From Fibrobacterota bacterium (GTDB taxonomy: Bacteria > Fibrobacterota > Chitinivibrionia > Chitinivibrionales > Chitinispirillaceae), in NCBI GenBank assembly GCA_023436205.1, contig JAEZKC010000014.1, positions 1 to 64,000 on the forward strand: a DNA stretch of 64,000 bases, written 5' to 3'. The notes under the pieces were generated by a model, which made no database searches, was not told where the DNA came from, and saw only the letters and a program-made list of their open reading frames with translations. Made by a program: the position numbers and the translations under genes. The number at the start of each line of letters is the position of its first letter. Position 1 is the stretch's first letter. Shown here one piece after another: positions 34,535-43,611 of the stretch.

Positions 34535-34566
34535 GAACCCCTCTGGCTTTTTCGAGGGGTTCTTTC
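34535..34566 (+). terminator. Terminator after EF-G2 gene
   Basis: GAACCCCTC (34535-34543) and GAGGGGTTC (34554-34562) form a perfect 9-bp stem with a T-rich loop, followed by TTTC. The T tail is short. Confidence 0.7.
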
Positions 34567-34629
34567 ATTGGAACCTTTTACTTGTGATAATACTTACAAC
34601 TGAACCAACAACCGGATAACGGAAATTAC

Positions 34630-35712
34630 ATGAACCGACTGAAAACAATTGAGTGGAGTGGAAACTGTGTGAAGATGATAGATCAGACGCTTCTTCCGGC
34701 GGAACTGGTCTACTTGGACATCGAAACTGTGGAGCAGATGCATGAGGCCATAAAGCTGCTCAGAGTCAGAGGAGCACCAGCCATCGGGATTGCCGCTGCG
34801 TTTGGATTGTATTTGGCGATTCGTTCCTTTCCGGAAAAAGGGTCAGTTGCTGTTTTTCTGACACTGCTTGAGAAAAATGCTGATTATCTTGCCGGTTCCC
34901 GTCCTACAGCCGTGAATCTTTTCTGGGCTCTGGAGAGAATGAAAAACAGAGCCAGTACTGATGCTTCGTCCTGTGATATAAAAGCACTTAAGCAGGCGCT
35001 CTTCAGCGAAGCTCAGAACATTTTGGATGAAGATCGCAGAATGTGCAGAAGCATAGGGAAGAACGGACTTGAACTTCTCAGGGGTAAACGCACAATTCTT
35101 ACCCACTGTAATGCAGGGGGGCTAGCTACCAGCGAATACGGAACCGCTCTGGCTCCCGTGTATGTGGGGCAGGAGCAGGGAATCCATTTCCGTGTCATCG
35201 CAGACGAAACACGACCACTGCTGCAAGGAGCAAGAATTACCGCTCTTGAGCTTAGTAAGGCGGGGATACCAGTGACCGTAATATGTGATAACATGGCTGC
35301 ATCTGTCATGGCGTCCGGAAAAGTGGATGCAGTGATTGTGGGAGCCGACCGGATCACTGCAAACGGAGATACTGCTAACAAAATCGGTACCTATGGAGTG
35401 GCATTGTGTGCTGCTGCTCATAAAATTCCTTTCTTTGTGGCTGCGCCCTCTTCCACCTTTGATTTATCTCTCCCTGACGGCACTCATATCCCCATTGAGG
35501 AGCGGGGCAGGGAAGAGGTGGCACTCTGGGGTGGCAAAAAGACTATTCCTGATGGCGCTGCAGTGTTCAACCCGGCTTTTGATGTGACTCCTTCACATCT
35601 GATTACCGCCATTATCACAGAAAAGGGCATTATCTACCCGCCTTACGAACAAAATGTGCGAGCCGTTCTCGAAACACCTCAGCAGGAGACCGCAGGGTGC
35701 ACAGGGGCGTAG
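34630..35712 (+). CDS. mtnA: S-methyl-5-thioribose-1-phosphate isomerase
   Basis: The protein has 360 residues and matches MtnA: LRVRGAPAIGIAAAFG near residue 46, THCNAGGLAT containing the catalytic Cys, and GADRITANGDTANKIGTY with the catalytic Asp. It isomerises methylthioribose 1-phosphate to the ribulose form in methionine salvage. Paralogous eIF2B-like isomerases exist, but these motifs favour MtnA. No other salvage gene (mtnB, mtnN) is nearby. The end overlaps a small cold-shock-like gene by 16 bp. Confidence 0.92.
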   Translation: MNRLKTIEWSGNCVKMIDQTLLPAELVYLDIETVEQMHEAIKLLRVRGAPAIGIAAAFGLYLAIRSFPEKGSVAVFLTLLEKNADYLAGSRPTAVNLFWALERMKNRASTDASSCDIKALKQALFSEAQNILDEDRRMCRSIGKNGLELLRGKRTILTHCNAGGLATSEYGTALAPVYVGQEQGIHFRVIADETRPLLQGARITALELSKAGIPVTVICDNMAASVMASGKVDAVIVGADRITANGDTANKIGTYGVALCAAAHKIPFFVAAPSSTFDLSLPDGTHIPIEERGREEVALWGGKKTIPDGAAVFNPAFDVTPSHLITAIITEKGIIYPPYEQNVRAVLETPQQETAGCTGA

Positions 35713-35912
35713 TTCTGTGGTTTAATGATATCAGTGGAATCGGACGGATAAGAAATGATCAGGACGGGTCACCGGTAAAGGTGACCCATAAATCCATAAT
35801 GCGGCAAGGGTATAAAATCCTTGATGAGGGTCAGAGAGTTTCTTTTCTGGTAGTTAAATGTAAAGAGGGACTGGAAGCTCGTTCTGTGGAAGTGATCGAT
35901 ACCGATGTTTAA
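35697..35912 (+). CDS. Cold-shock-domain-like small protein, overlapping mtnA
   Basis: The product has 71 residues and begins at GTG 35697, inside the end of mtnA. GVVLWFNDISGIGRIRND follows the cold-shock opening pattern, and VTHKSIMRQGYKIL with EGQRVSFLVV matches the later strands. The RNP1 motif (KGFGFI) reads SGIGRI and the RNP2 motif is VKVTH, so key aromatic residues for nucleic-acid stacking are missing. It may bind RNA weakly or have a changed role. The GTG start and lack of a clear site of its own suggest coupling to mtnA. Confidence 0.75.
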   Translation: MHRGVVLWFNDISGIGRIRNDQDGSPVKVTHKSIMRQGYKILDEGQRVSFLVVKCKEGLEARSVEVIDTDV

Positions 35913-36748
35913 GGAAAATGAGTGTACTCTTTGCGGAATTTCCAGATCGGTGATCCTTTTGAAAATTGTGACATGATTACCGCAAGTGCCCTGGATGTAG
36001 ATATTCCTGAGTTTGGGAAAATTCTGGCGAATATATCAGATGCCCGGTCAAAACGGTATACTCCGAAAACAGGGAGCAGCCCCTCTTTTGTTCTGTTGTG
36101 GTGCCGGTAAACCGTACCTCTTTCATATCCTGCTTCCTTCGCCATCTCCCAAACCCGGTCATTCCAAAATCCAAACGGGAATGAGATACTCTTCACCTCT
36201 TTTCCTGTGATATCCTCAAGAATCTTTTTTGAATCGAACAGCTCGCGTTTCAAATCCATATCATCTAGCCACACCAGGTTTGCATGGGTAAGAGTGTGAC
36301 TCCCTATCTCATGCCCACTGTCAGAAATTTCTCTAAGCATCGGTTTTGTCAAGTGATCAGCTCTGCCCATCACATCCCAGCTGCTTTTCCCTCCCATAAA
36401 GCCAGCCACCATGAAAACGGTAGATTTCATCTTTTTTTCTTCCAGCAAAGGAAATGCGTGCGTGTAATAATCAAGCAGACCATCATCGAATGTCAGTATC
36501 ACCTTTTTTCCTGCATTGAGCCTGGACTCAAAGAGAGTCGCTGCAGGAATTTTGGCTGCATTAAGGCAGTTTAGAAACTCTTTGAAGGTATTCTGGTGGA
36601 GACTTGACATGCTTGGAAGGGGGTTGCTGTTTACAGAGTGTAAAAGTAGCCCGCAGGGTTGATCGGTTTTCCTGCCTATGAGCAGTGATGCCAGCGCGCC
36701 GCCAGCCAGGGGAGTAAGTAAAATGGAAATCAGTGCTGATGCTGTCAT
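35909..36748 (-). CDS. Polysaccharide deacetylase (NodB-homology)
   Basis: The protein has 279 residues. A hydrophobic N-terminal segment (LISILLTPLAGGALASLLIG) is a signal anchor. The NodB domain has TFDDG (motif 1, metal Asp), SHTLTHANL (motif 2, metal His pair) and SFPFG (motif 3). The family removes acetyl groups from peptidoglycan, chitin or exopolysaccharides outside the cytoplasm. The substrate is not readable. The gene is convergent with the cold-shock-like gene, overlapping its last bases by 4. Confidence 0.9.
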   Translation of the reverse strand: MTASALISILLTPLAGGALASLLIGRKTDQPCGLLLHSVNSNPLPSMSSLHQNTFKEFLNCLNAAKIPAATLFESRLNAGKKVILTFDDGLLDYYTHAFPLLEEKKMKSTVFMVAGFMGGKSSWDVMGRADHLTKPMLREISDSGHEIGSHTLTHANLVWLDDMDLKRELFDSKKILEDITGKEVKSISFPFGFWNDRVWEMAKEAGYERGTVYRHHNRTKEGLLPVFGVYRFDRASDIFARIFPNSGISTSRALAVIMSQFSKGSPIWKFRKEYTHFP

Positions 36749-36854
36749 TTTTTTCTAACTGTGTCCAAGTTCAAAACTCATAAACAAAATAATTTGATCC
36801 CGGCTGATCCGTATTTAATTTAAATGATCAGGAAAAATTCAAATCGGAGGTTTC

Positions 36855-37127
36855 ATGGCTGGCCAGTATGCCTGCCCTTACTGTGGCGGTCCAATAGACA
36901 AAAATGCAAAGTCCTGCAGACATTGTGGTTCTGATGAATTGACCGGCTGGTCTCAGGACACTTATCTGGATGGAATAGATTTGCCTGATATGGATGATTA
37001 TGAAGAACTGAAAGAAAAAGAATTCGGGTCATCACGAAGGAAAAAAATATCAATTCAGACGATAGTCGGTGCTGTGGTACTTGCAGCTATGATTCTGCTA
37101 GTAGTGGGATCTGTAATTTTTAGATAG
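36855..37127 (+). CDS. Zinc-ribbon protein with C-terminal membrane anchor
   Basis: The product has 90 residues. An N-terminal zinc ribbon (CPYCGG and CRHCGS, residues 7-25) is followed by an acidic linker. A C-terminal transmembrane segment, IVGAVVLAAMILLVVGSVIF, is preceded by SSRRKK. The topology is tail-anchored with the ribbon in the cytoplasm. GGAGG precedes ATG 36855. It converges with the MglB-like gene, and the two share a bidirectional terminator. Function unknown. Confidence 0.85.
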   Translation: MAGQYACPYCGGPIDKNAKSCRHCGSDELTGWSQDTYLDGIDLPDMDDYEELKEKEFGSSRRKKISIQTIVGAVVLAAMILLVVGSVIFR

Positions 37128-37158
37128 AGAGCAGATTCCCATTCAGGAATCCGCTCTC
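37127..37158. terminator. Bidirectional terminator between convergent genes
   Basis: GAGAGCAGATTCC (37127-37139) and GGAATCCGCTCTC (37146-37158) form a 13-bp stem with one mismatch and a 6-nt loop. The MglB-like stop codon lies at the edge of the loop. T-rich flanks are short on both sides. Confidence 0.6.
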
Positions 37159-37832
37159 TTCTGTTGCGATTCTTTGATCTTCTTTTGCAAAAACAGAATT
37201 GATGAATCATCGTTGACTATTTGTGAAGGTTGCTGCTGGTTTGGACCTGATGCCTTCTTGGGCATCTGGCTCATATCCAGATAAAAAACTTCACTTTGAG
37301 ACTGTTGTTGTTGATATGCAGGTTGGTTTGACATCTCCGGATAGGCATACTGCTGTGCCGGTTGAGGTTGAGGTTGGGCTCCGAACAAGGGGCTGCCCAT
37401 GTCAAGGTCCAGATCAATTTGATCCTCAGTTTTGTCGTAAACCTGTATTAGTGCCTCTTTGAGCTGCCGATCGAATTGCCGGGCGAACACTTTTACTCTG
37501 TCGATATTTGTACGATCATCAAAAACAAGGGCCAGGAATGTATTTTCATCTACATTGGCTATATAGATGTGCTTGTCCTTGCCCTGATGGTACATAGTAC
37601 AGAATTCAGTCTCTCCCATTAGATTGGCAATTGCAAGGGTGGATGCGGAGTTTCCCGCAACCAGAGCAGCTAAAGACACAATGTCCACAGAATCCAACAG
37701 TCCCTGACTGGTAAGTAATCTTCCGTCCTTATTGATCAGAACTGTCAACAGCAGATTCGCCTTCTGGGTAAGAGGCAGTAGCACGCTGTTAAGTTTGTCA
37801 ATATCCTCAGGGAATAGAATCATGTCCTTCAT
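37143..37832 (-). CDS. Roadblock/LC7 protein (MglB-like GAP) with Gln-rich tail
   Basis: The product has 229 residues. Residues 1-130 form a roadblock/LC7 fold: LLLTVLINKDGRLLTSQG, a helix with IVSLAALVAGN, and HIYIANVDENTFLALVFDD. The tail from about 150 is Gln/Pro-rich and disordered. Roadblock proteins of the MglB type activate the GTPase MglA and set cell polarity. It is adjacent to the MglA-like gene; their coding regions meet at 37832. The tail is unusual for MglB and parallels the MglA partner's tail. Confidence 0.85.
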   Translation of the reverse strand: MKDMILFPEDIDKLNSVLLPLTQKANLLLTVLINKDGRLLTSQGLLDSVDIVSLAALVAGNSASTLAIANLMGETEFCTMYHQGKDKHIYIANVDENTFLALVFDDRTNIDRVKVFARQFDRQLKEALIQVYDKTEDQIDLDLDMGSPLFGAQPQPQPAQQYAYPEMSNQPAYQQQQSQSEVFYLDMSQMPKKASGPNQQQPSQIVNDDSSILFLQKKIKESQQKRADS

Positions 37833-39757
37833 TACATATTGTCCTTATTAAAGAGTTTCGAGAGGAAACCCTTCTGTTGCTGCTGCCCCTTCATCTTGGG
37901 ATTGACAGGCCGTTTAACCGGCTTCTTCTGACGATCACGATCGATGGAGGTGAAGTACATGGCATCATCACTGTCTTCTGCACTCATTTCGGCACTGTCC
38001 TGCTGTGGTCCCATAAATACATCAATATCTTCAACTTCCTCCTCGGGTTGAACCGCGGAATAGCTTTGCTGGGACTGGTAGGGGTTGTGGTCAGAAGATG
38101 GTGAAAAAGATTGCATTTCCTGAGTTTCGCCAGACTGGCTGGTTCTCATTTTTTTCTGCTTTTCTTCGATTTCCCTTTGATACTTCTCGATTTCCATGTC
38201 GAGATCTGTTCTGCCCGGAGAAACTGGTTCTATAGTTTCATAATCCGTCTGTTGCTGTTCAAAGGGATTGTTGGCCGGATTATAATCCATAGAGTAGTTA
38301 CTCATATCAGCCACATCAGAACTCTGAGGCTGATTGAAATTTGGACGAGAGAAACTTTCGATTTCTATTTCACTGGATGAGTTATCAACCGGTGCACCAT
38401 ACTGAGGTTGCATCGGTTCAAAATCAACCGGCTCTGAATCATAGCTCTGCTGTATAGGCTGGGCTTCCTGAGCTGGTGCGCTGAAAATATCGTCATAGTT
38501 GGAAATCGGAAGAGACGATTCTTCTTTTGGCATTGCAGGAGCCGAAAAGTCGTACTGAGGCGCAGGAGCAGTTTTTGGCTGAACAGGTTTTTCCCAAGAC
38601 TGCTGAGAGAACTGCTGCTGCGATTCCCAAGGAGCCTGCTGTGGAGCTCGCGGTGCCTGCGGCGCTTGAGCAGGCCTATACTGCTGGGGCTGCTGCGGCG
38701 GTGCAAACTGCTGACCTCGAGGAGCTTGCGGCTGCGGTGGTACAAATCCCTGATTCTGAGGTCTGTACTGAGGTGGCTGCTGAGGGTTGTACTGCTGACT
38801 CTGAGGTGCCTGAAACTGTTGTGGCTGCTGTGGCGCAAATCCTTGATTCTGCTGCGGCCTGTACTGAGGTTGCTGTGGCTGCTGCGGTTGAGCGAAGGAT
38901 CTGGGCTGCTGCTGAGGCGGAGCTGCCCGGAACTGCTGAGGCTGAGGATTTGGCTGTGGCCTGTACTGAGGAGGCTGCGGCGGCTGAGTATACTGTTGAG
39001 CCGGGGGAGCCTTATAAGCCTGTGGTTGTGAGAACTGCTGCTGCCCCTGAGGTGGCATGTACTGCGGTGGCTGAGGAGCAGCCGGTCTGGCTGCCGGAGC
39101 GGCCTGAGGTCTCGGGGGCTGTGCCTGAGCTCTGGGAGCTTCAGGTGCTTCAGCTCTGGAACCACCTTTGGAATACTTCTTGTTCAAGTGGTCAATTACA
39201 ATTTTTCCGATCTGCTTGAGCGTGTCAAATACACCAACACCCTTGTAGGCAATAGCTTCGCCATAAGGGAGGTTGTACTTGTTTACATGCATCTGCATCT
39301 CCTCAATGCTCATGGCATTGGGGAGGTCACGCTTATTATACTGAAGAATAATGGGGATAGATTCTCTTTGATACCCATATTCAGCCAAGTTATCCTCAAG
39401 GTTCTGAAAGCTCTCGAGATTTTCCTGGATTTTGTCTGCACCGCTGTCTGCCACAAATACTACTCCGTCAACACCACGCAACACGAGTTTTCTGGTGGCA
39501 TTGTAGTATACCTGTCCGGGAACGGTATACAGTTGGAACTTGGTGGCAAACCCTTTGATCTTTCCCAGATCCAGAGGAAGGAAATCAAAGAAGAGAGTAC
39601 GGTCAGTCTCTGTGGCCAGAGAAACCATATCGCTTTTGAAATCCGGCGGTACTTTTTTATGGATTACTTGGAGATTGGTCGTTTTACCGCTTAATCCAGG
39701 GCCGTAATAAACGATCTTAACGCTTATTTCACGTGCCGCGTAGTTAATTGACGCCAT
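37832..39757 (-). CDS. MglA-like small GTPase with ~440-residue Gln/Pro-rich tail
   Basis: The protein has 641 residues. Residues 1-195 are an MglA/Ras-like GTPase: P-loop GPGLSGKTT (19-27), the MglA-typical VPGQVYYNATRKLVLRGVDG, and NKRDLP for guanine. From about 200 the chain is low complexity, with many QPQQ, PQYRPQ and AQPP stretches to about 430. After that comes an acidic, Ser-rich section and a basic end (KKPVKRPVNPKMKG). Canonical MglA ends near 195. MglA with MglB controls polarity and motility. It is co-oriented with the roadblock gene. The tail could drive condensation or bind partners (inference). Confidence 0.88.
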   Translation of the reverse strand: MASINYAAREISVKIVYYGPGLSGKTTNLQVIHKKVPPDFKSDMVSLATETDRTLFFDFLPLDLGKIKGFATKFQLYTVPGQVYYNATRKLVLRGVDGVVFVADSGADKIQENLESFQNLEDNLAEYGYQRESIPIILQYNKRDLPNAMSIEEMQMHVNKYNLPYGEAIAYKGVGVFDTLKQIGKIVIDHLNKKYSKGGSRAEAPEAPRAQAQPPRPQAAPAARPAAPQPPQYMPPQGQQQFSQPQAYKAPPAQQYTQPPQPPQYRPQPNPQPQQFRAAPPQQQPRSFAQPQQPQQPQYRPQQNQGFAPQQPQQFQAPQSQQYNPQQPPQYRPQNQGFVPPQPQAPRGQQFAPPQQPQQYRPAQAPQAPRAPQQAPWESQQQFSQQSWEKPVQPKTAPAPQYDFSAPAMPKEESSLPISNYDDIFSAPAQEAQPIQQSYDSEPVDFEPMQPQYGAPVDNSSSEIEIESFSRPNFNQPQSSDVADMSNYSMDYNPANNPFEQQQTDYETIEPVSPGRTDLDMEIEKYQREIEEKQKKMRTSQSGETQEMQSFSPSSDHNPYQSQQSYSAVQPEEEVEDIDVFMGPQQDSAEMSAEDSDDAMYFTSIDRDRQKKPVKRPVNPKMKGQQQQKGFLSKLFNKDNM

Positions 39758-39907
39758 GGAGTCATCCTTTGGTTAATTCTGATGACAGGGATTGTTGGTT
39801 CAGTTTAGACCAACCGTTAAACTAAAATAGTAAGAATTTCCTCCCCGATGCAAGAAAAGCATTGAGGCATTTATTTCAATATACATTTTCTGTTGAAAGA
39901 TCTTCAA

Positions 39908-40975
39908 TTAGTCTTTGAATTCTGATAACGGGGAGATATCCCGATGGGATAACAAGTGCTGTTTTCGCAATGTTTTCAGAGAAGGATTCACTTCTCCGGT
40001 TACCGCACGGTGTAACAAAGAAGCGTTTATCGCTTTTGATTTGCTGTAGGATACCAGATTTTCCATGCGGGCGAGGGTGGAGTTCTTCTTGATGTCTGAC
40101 AGGAGCAGGTTTTTATAAGCGAAGCCGGCCAGAAGGATAATCAGCAGAATTCCAGCAGAGAACAGGGAGGAAAGAAAGGATTTAATCCCTGAAGTAGAGT
40201 GACTTGAGACTTCCTGATCTTTTCGGTCGAGAGCAGCCTGAATGGATTGACTAATTTTTGATGGGAGCAGAATGACTCTCTGAGAATCTAAAAGGATATT
40301 GATGGATTCATATACTTTGTATTCGGAAAGACAACTGGACCGAACGAGGCTGAAAACGGTACTGCTTCCATCAAGCAGTTGGTAGATATAGGCCTCAGGC
40401 TTGCAGAAAACGTCAGGTTCTATGTTTTCTGAGGCACTTTTGTCTGCTCTGACAAAAACCGAATCATCGTTGAATTTCTGCTGCATCCTGTTCCATTCGT
40501 CAACACGACGCATTCCCTCCATAATGATATTTTCTGTCTGGATGGAAACGGTGCTGCAGATGAGCGGATCAACGGTACGCAGTGAATTGAAACGATACGA
40601 CCCTTTTTTCCACATAAGCAGACTACAGGCGATATCTTCTACTGTCATATCTGCAAATGTTTTGACTTCTTTAACGGTCATAAGGTTACGATCGACTAGC
40701 TGTGCGCACAACGCATTAAGATTGCCTTCATGGGCGTTGAACATAACATTCAGATGTTCGGGAAGCTTCTTTTTAACGTCCACTAGGAAATTGAAAAGCT
40801 TGTTCTGCAGCGTTTCTTCACCCCGTTCGGCTCCCACGATGAGACCGCTTTTAAAAATGATGGCTCCTTCGCATTGTCCGTCTGAAAGGAAGAGCTTTCC
40901 GGTTATCTTCTGTTGTGTCAAAAGATGAAACACATCGGCGAGTATAAATTCCTTGAGAGTACCGCTAAGAACCAC
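39908..40975 (-). CDS. DUF4388 (PatA-N-like) protein with single membrane segment
   Basis: The protein has 355 residues. The N-terminus MVLSGTLKEFILADVFHLL with KITGKLFLSDG and AIIFKSGLIVGAERG is the DUF4388 pattern. One membrane segment lies at about 268-290 (GILLIILLAGFAYKNLLL), with a basic tail afterwards. DUF4388 domains are common in signalling proteins of gliding bacteria and sit near Mgl-type GTPases. It lies directly upstream of the MglA gene on the same strand with a 150-bp gap, so it may belong to the same polarity module. Confidence 0.8.
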   Translation of the reverse strand: MVLSGTLKEFILADVFHLLTQQKITGKLFLSDGQCEGAIIFKSGLIVGAERGEETLQNKLFNFLVDVKKKLPEHLNVMFNAHEGNLNALCAQLVDRNLMTVKEVKTFADMTVEDIACSLLMWKKGSYRFNSLRTVDPLICSTVSIQTENIIMEGMRRVDEWNRMQQKFNDDSVFVRADKSASENIEPDVFCKPEAYIYQLLDGSSTVFSLVRSSCLSEYKVYESINILLDSQRVILLPSKISQSIQAALDRKDQEVSSHSTSGIKSFLSSLFSAGILLIILLAGFAYKNLLLSDIKKNSTLARMENLVSYSKSKAINASLLHRAVTGEVNPSLKTLRKQHLLSHRDISPLSEFKD

Positions 40976-40994
40976 ATCTGCTCCTTATCTGTAA

Positions 40995-43112
40995 TTATTT
41001 CTTTTTTCCACTCAAATTCTGAAGAAGAACGCGGCCGTGCTTAATCAGATTGAAAAAGTTGTATAAGAAAAGAAACGAAAACAGTACTATCAGATTTAGG
41101 GTTACATTTTCAGGGTATCGGGTGAAACCGAAGATACTGGTGAAGTATACTGCAAAAACTGTGCATGAAAAGGCGGTCACCAAAATCGGCATAAACAGCT
41201 TTTCACCTTTTATCAGTTCATCTGACCCCGGCACAATCATCCCGAAAAGACTGCGGAAGATCAACTTGCGGGCGTGGCGCTTCTCCTCAAAAAGTCTTTG
41301 TTGAGCGTTAAGAGCCGCTGCGGTTTTGGAATATAGAGAATCATCATGGCAGCTTTGACACATCGTTCCTTTGCGACATCTTCTGCAGATAATCCTTCCG
41401 CATACTTTACACTTAAAGAGCTCCTTGACTTTAGAGTTTTTGCTCCAGACTACAGTGTCTAAAAACATGAGTAGGATAAACAGAAGCAAAAAGAAGAAAA
41501 TACTCACCAGAGGAGAAAATCCCAGAAAATTATTACCCCAGATATCTTTCGATGCCCCAAAAGTTCCTCCATGTTTCCAGAACAGCTTGGTCCAGAAATA
41601 GAGAGGGGAAATTTCAGGTTGCATGAGCTTTCGGAAGGATGGGTTATCTCCTGAGAAATACTGGTCATTTTTCATTATGAATGAATTGACTTTTTCCGGA
41701 TTTATCTTGGCAGCTTCATCGATAAGAGCAGTAGCATTTATGGATCCGCCCCTCTCAATCTGGAATTGTCCCAAATTGAATTTGGCTAACATGTTTCTTG
41801 GGTGTTTATTAATGAGATCAATGTAAAACGGCTCTACTGCATCCTTGTTTCCAAGCAGAAAGGAGAGATTTCCCGCAGACAGCAACGTGAGGGGGTCTTT
41901 TGCGGAAAGCTGGAGGGCTTTGCGCAGTGCATCCGCGCTGAGCTGATAATCCTGACCCTTTACTGCACTCAGTGCGACACTGAGCTGTGCCAGGTAATCG
42001 GATGGGTTGTTATTGGCATTTTGCATTGCCTGTTCATGAAGCCCGGTGGAGTATCCTTCAGAATTGACTCTGGTGAAAATTGTTGGTGAGGAGGTCGGAC
42101 CTGCAGAGTGTAGAAATTTGGAGTATATCCAATTCTCTACTGGTGAAAAGATGACTAGCAGGCAAAGTGCGATCAGAAGCTTTTTTTCTGTTTTGCTCAT
42201 GAAACGCAACATAAAAAAGGTAAGAATCCAGAACAGGGGGAGAATGCCGAAAGAAGCAAATGCCAGCAGCATTGCAATGCTTGCCGGGCTTCTGAATCGC
42301 AAAGGCAGGCCGGAAAAAACTTTGTCATCAAGGAAATGGGAAGCTGATGGGAGGTATTTAAATACAAACACGGCAAAGAAAACAATGATGAACAAAAAAG
42401 CCGCAATTCTGAAAGTGCGGTAAAGATGCAGTATCAGTGAATGTTGGGCTACCCACGATTGAGAGAGTGTCTTTGTCGCTTCCAGAGTGTAACCAAGAGC
42501 CGTCACTGGCTTTTGCGGCAGACATAAACGTACCTGTTGCAGTGAGGACCAGCTCTGCTGGGGATCAAATCGCTTAGCCCAGGAATAACAAAGTTCCGAC
42601 TGCTCTCTGGAATCTTTTTCAAAGAGATTTCCTGCAAGAAGAAGCTGCTGTGAAATGGTGGGAACAGAAGTCGCTCCACTGATATACATCTCTTTCTCCA
42701 GTGCCTCAAGCGAACGCTGGGCCCAGGGGAATTGGCTTGAGCGGATAAACTCCAGTGAAAAAAGCCAAAGCGTTCCGGGAGATTTGCCACTCAATGCAAG
42801 AGCCTTTTGAAAGGCGGATTGCCTGTTCTCGGATTCAGCTGGTTGCAGAAGGCCCGCCAGATAATGGTACCATGGACTTCTTGGGTCAGCCGTTGAAAGG
42901 CGGGATGAAAATTGCTGCTGCTGTGAATTTATCCAGGACTGTAGTGAAGAGAAGTCCTGCTCCGTAAGCTTTATATCTTCAAGGAAAAGGTTTCTAGCCT
43001 GAAGTGCACTGTCGATATCCGGAACCCAGAACTGGGAAGCAGAGATAGCAGAACTGAGCAGTGATATGGCTGCCAGGGTGACAAGGAGAAATGGGTTTAA
43101 CCTGTTGGTCAT
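40995..43112 (-). CDS. Multi-spanning TPR membrane protein with zinc-binding motif
   Basis: The start is taken at ATG 43112; the frame opens further up at a TTG (43145) that adds 11 residues. The product has 705 residues with a signal peptide (FLLVTLAAISLLSS). A periplasmic helical repeat region comes first, then several membrane segments (about 235-320). A TPR region follows, with LRKALQLSAKDPLTLLSAG and NPSDYLAQLSVAL, then more membrane segments. A six-Cys block C-x2-C-x4-C-x2-C-x5-C-x2-C near KVCGRIICRRC probably binds zinc in the cytoplasm. It is upstream of the DUF4388 gene by 19 bp, so co-transcription is likely. No family recognised. Confidence 0.8.
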   Translation of the reverse strand: MTNRLNPFLLVTLAAISLLSSAISASQFWVPDIDSALQARNLFLEDIKLTEQDFSSLQSWINSQQQQFSSRLSTADPRSPWYHYLAGLLQPAESENRQSAFQKALALSGKSPGTLWLFSLEFIRSSQFPWAQRSLEALEKEMYISGATSVPTISQQLLLAGNLFEKDSREQSELCYSWAKRFDPQQSWSSLQQVRLCLPQKPVTALGYTLEATKTLSQSWVAQHSLILHLYRTFRIAAFLFIIVFFAVFVFKYLPSASHFLDDKVFSGLPLRFRSPASIAMLLAFASFGILPLFWILTFFMLRFMSKTEKKLLIALCLLVIFSPVENWIYSKFLHSAGPTSSPTIFTRVNSEGYSTGLHEQAMQNANNNPSDYLAQLSVALSAVKGQDYQLSADALRKALQLSAKDPLTLLSAGNLSFLLGNKDAVEPFYIDLINKHPRNMLAKFNLGQFQIERGGSINATALIDEAAKINPEKVNSFIMKNDQYFSGDNPSFRKLMQPEISPLYFWTKLFWKHGGTFGASKDIWGNNFLGFSPLVSIFFFLLLFILLMFLDTVVWSKNSKVKELFKCKVCGRIICRRCRKGTMCQSCHDDSLYSKTAAALNAQQRLFEEKRHARKLIFRSLFGMIVPGSDELIKGEKLFMPILVTAFSCTVFAVYFTSIFGFTRYPENVTLNLIVLFSFLFLYNFFNLIKHGRVLLQNLSGKKK

Positions 43113-43224
43113 GTTATTCCGTAATACGAAGTTTATTCTATGCAATTACATCAAAATTAGTATTTGCATAGGGCACCGGCGGATCAAAAATATAAATATA
43201 GTGTTACGGTGAGAGAAAAAGGGG

Positions 43225-43256
43225 AAAAAAAGGCAGCTGCAGAAATTCGGCTGCCC
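43225..43256 (-). terminator. Terminator after rpsT
   Basis: On the minus strand GGCAGC (43255-43250) pairs with GCTGCC (43237-43232), followed by seven T. It lies just past the rpsT stop. Confidence 0.75.
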
Positions 43257-43265
43257 TGAAATCGA

Positions 43266-43523
43266 TTATTTCTCGATTTTATTCACAATTTTGGTGAGTC
43301 TTGATTTCTGGTTTGAAGCCTTGTTTTCGTGGATCAGGCCAGTTTTAACACTCTTGTCCAGAACTGATACTGCTGATTTTAGTGCATCAGAAGCACTTTC
43401 CTTGTCTTTTGCTCCCAAAACGCTGCGAATGGCAGTTTTGATGCGGGAACGGTTCATACGATTTACCTGGTTGGCTTTCTTGCTCGTGCGAACACGTTTT
43501 TCCACCGACTTATGTCGCTGCAT
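43266..43523 (-). CDS. rpsT: Small ribosomal subunit protein S20
   Basis: The product has 85 residues, highly basic: KSVEKRVRTSKKANQVNRM near the N-terminus, RIKTAIRSVL in the middle and NKASNQKSRLTKIVNKI at the end, the S20 pattern. S20 binds 16S rRNA early in 30S assembly. A strong TAAGGAG precedes ATG 43523. It is a single-gene unit with its own terminator. Confidence 0.95.
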   Translation of the reverse strand: MQRHKSVEKRVRTSKKANQVNRMNRSRIKTAIRSVLGAKDKESASDALKSAVSVLDKSVKTGLIHENKASNQKSRLTKIVNKIEK

Positions 43524-43611
43524 TGTAGTACTCCTTATGTATAGGATTTGGTTATCTTAATTTTAAGCTCAAAAATAACAACCGCCAGTGGTAGAGTCAA
43601 TTCATAATATA

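Noticed and set aside
38365..39165. 266-codon Ser/Arg/Leu-rich frame on the minus strand
   Set aside because: Frame-shifted reading of the same low-complexity tail; the MglA frame has the GTPase motifs.
38527..39219. 230-codon Ala/Glu/Val-rich frame on the plus strand
   Set aside because: It is the reverse side of the PQ-rich repeats of the MglA tail; codon bias in such repeats keeps all frames open.
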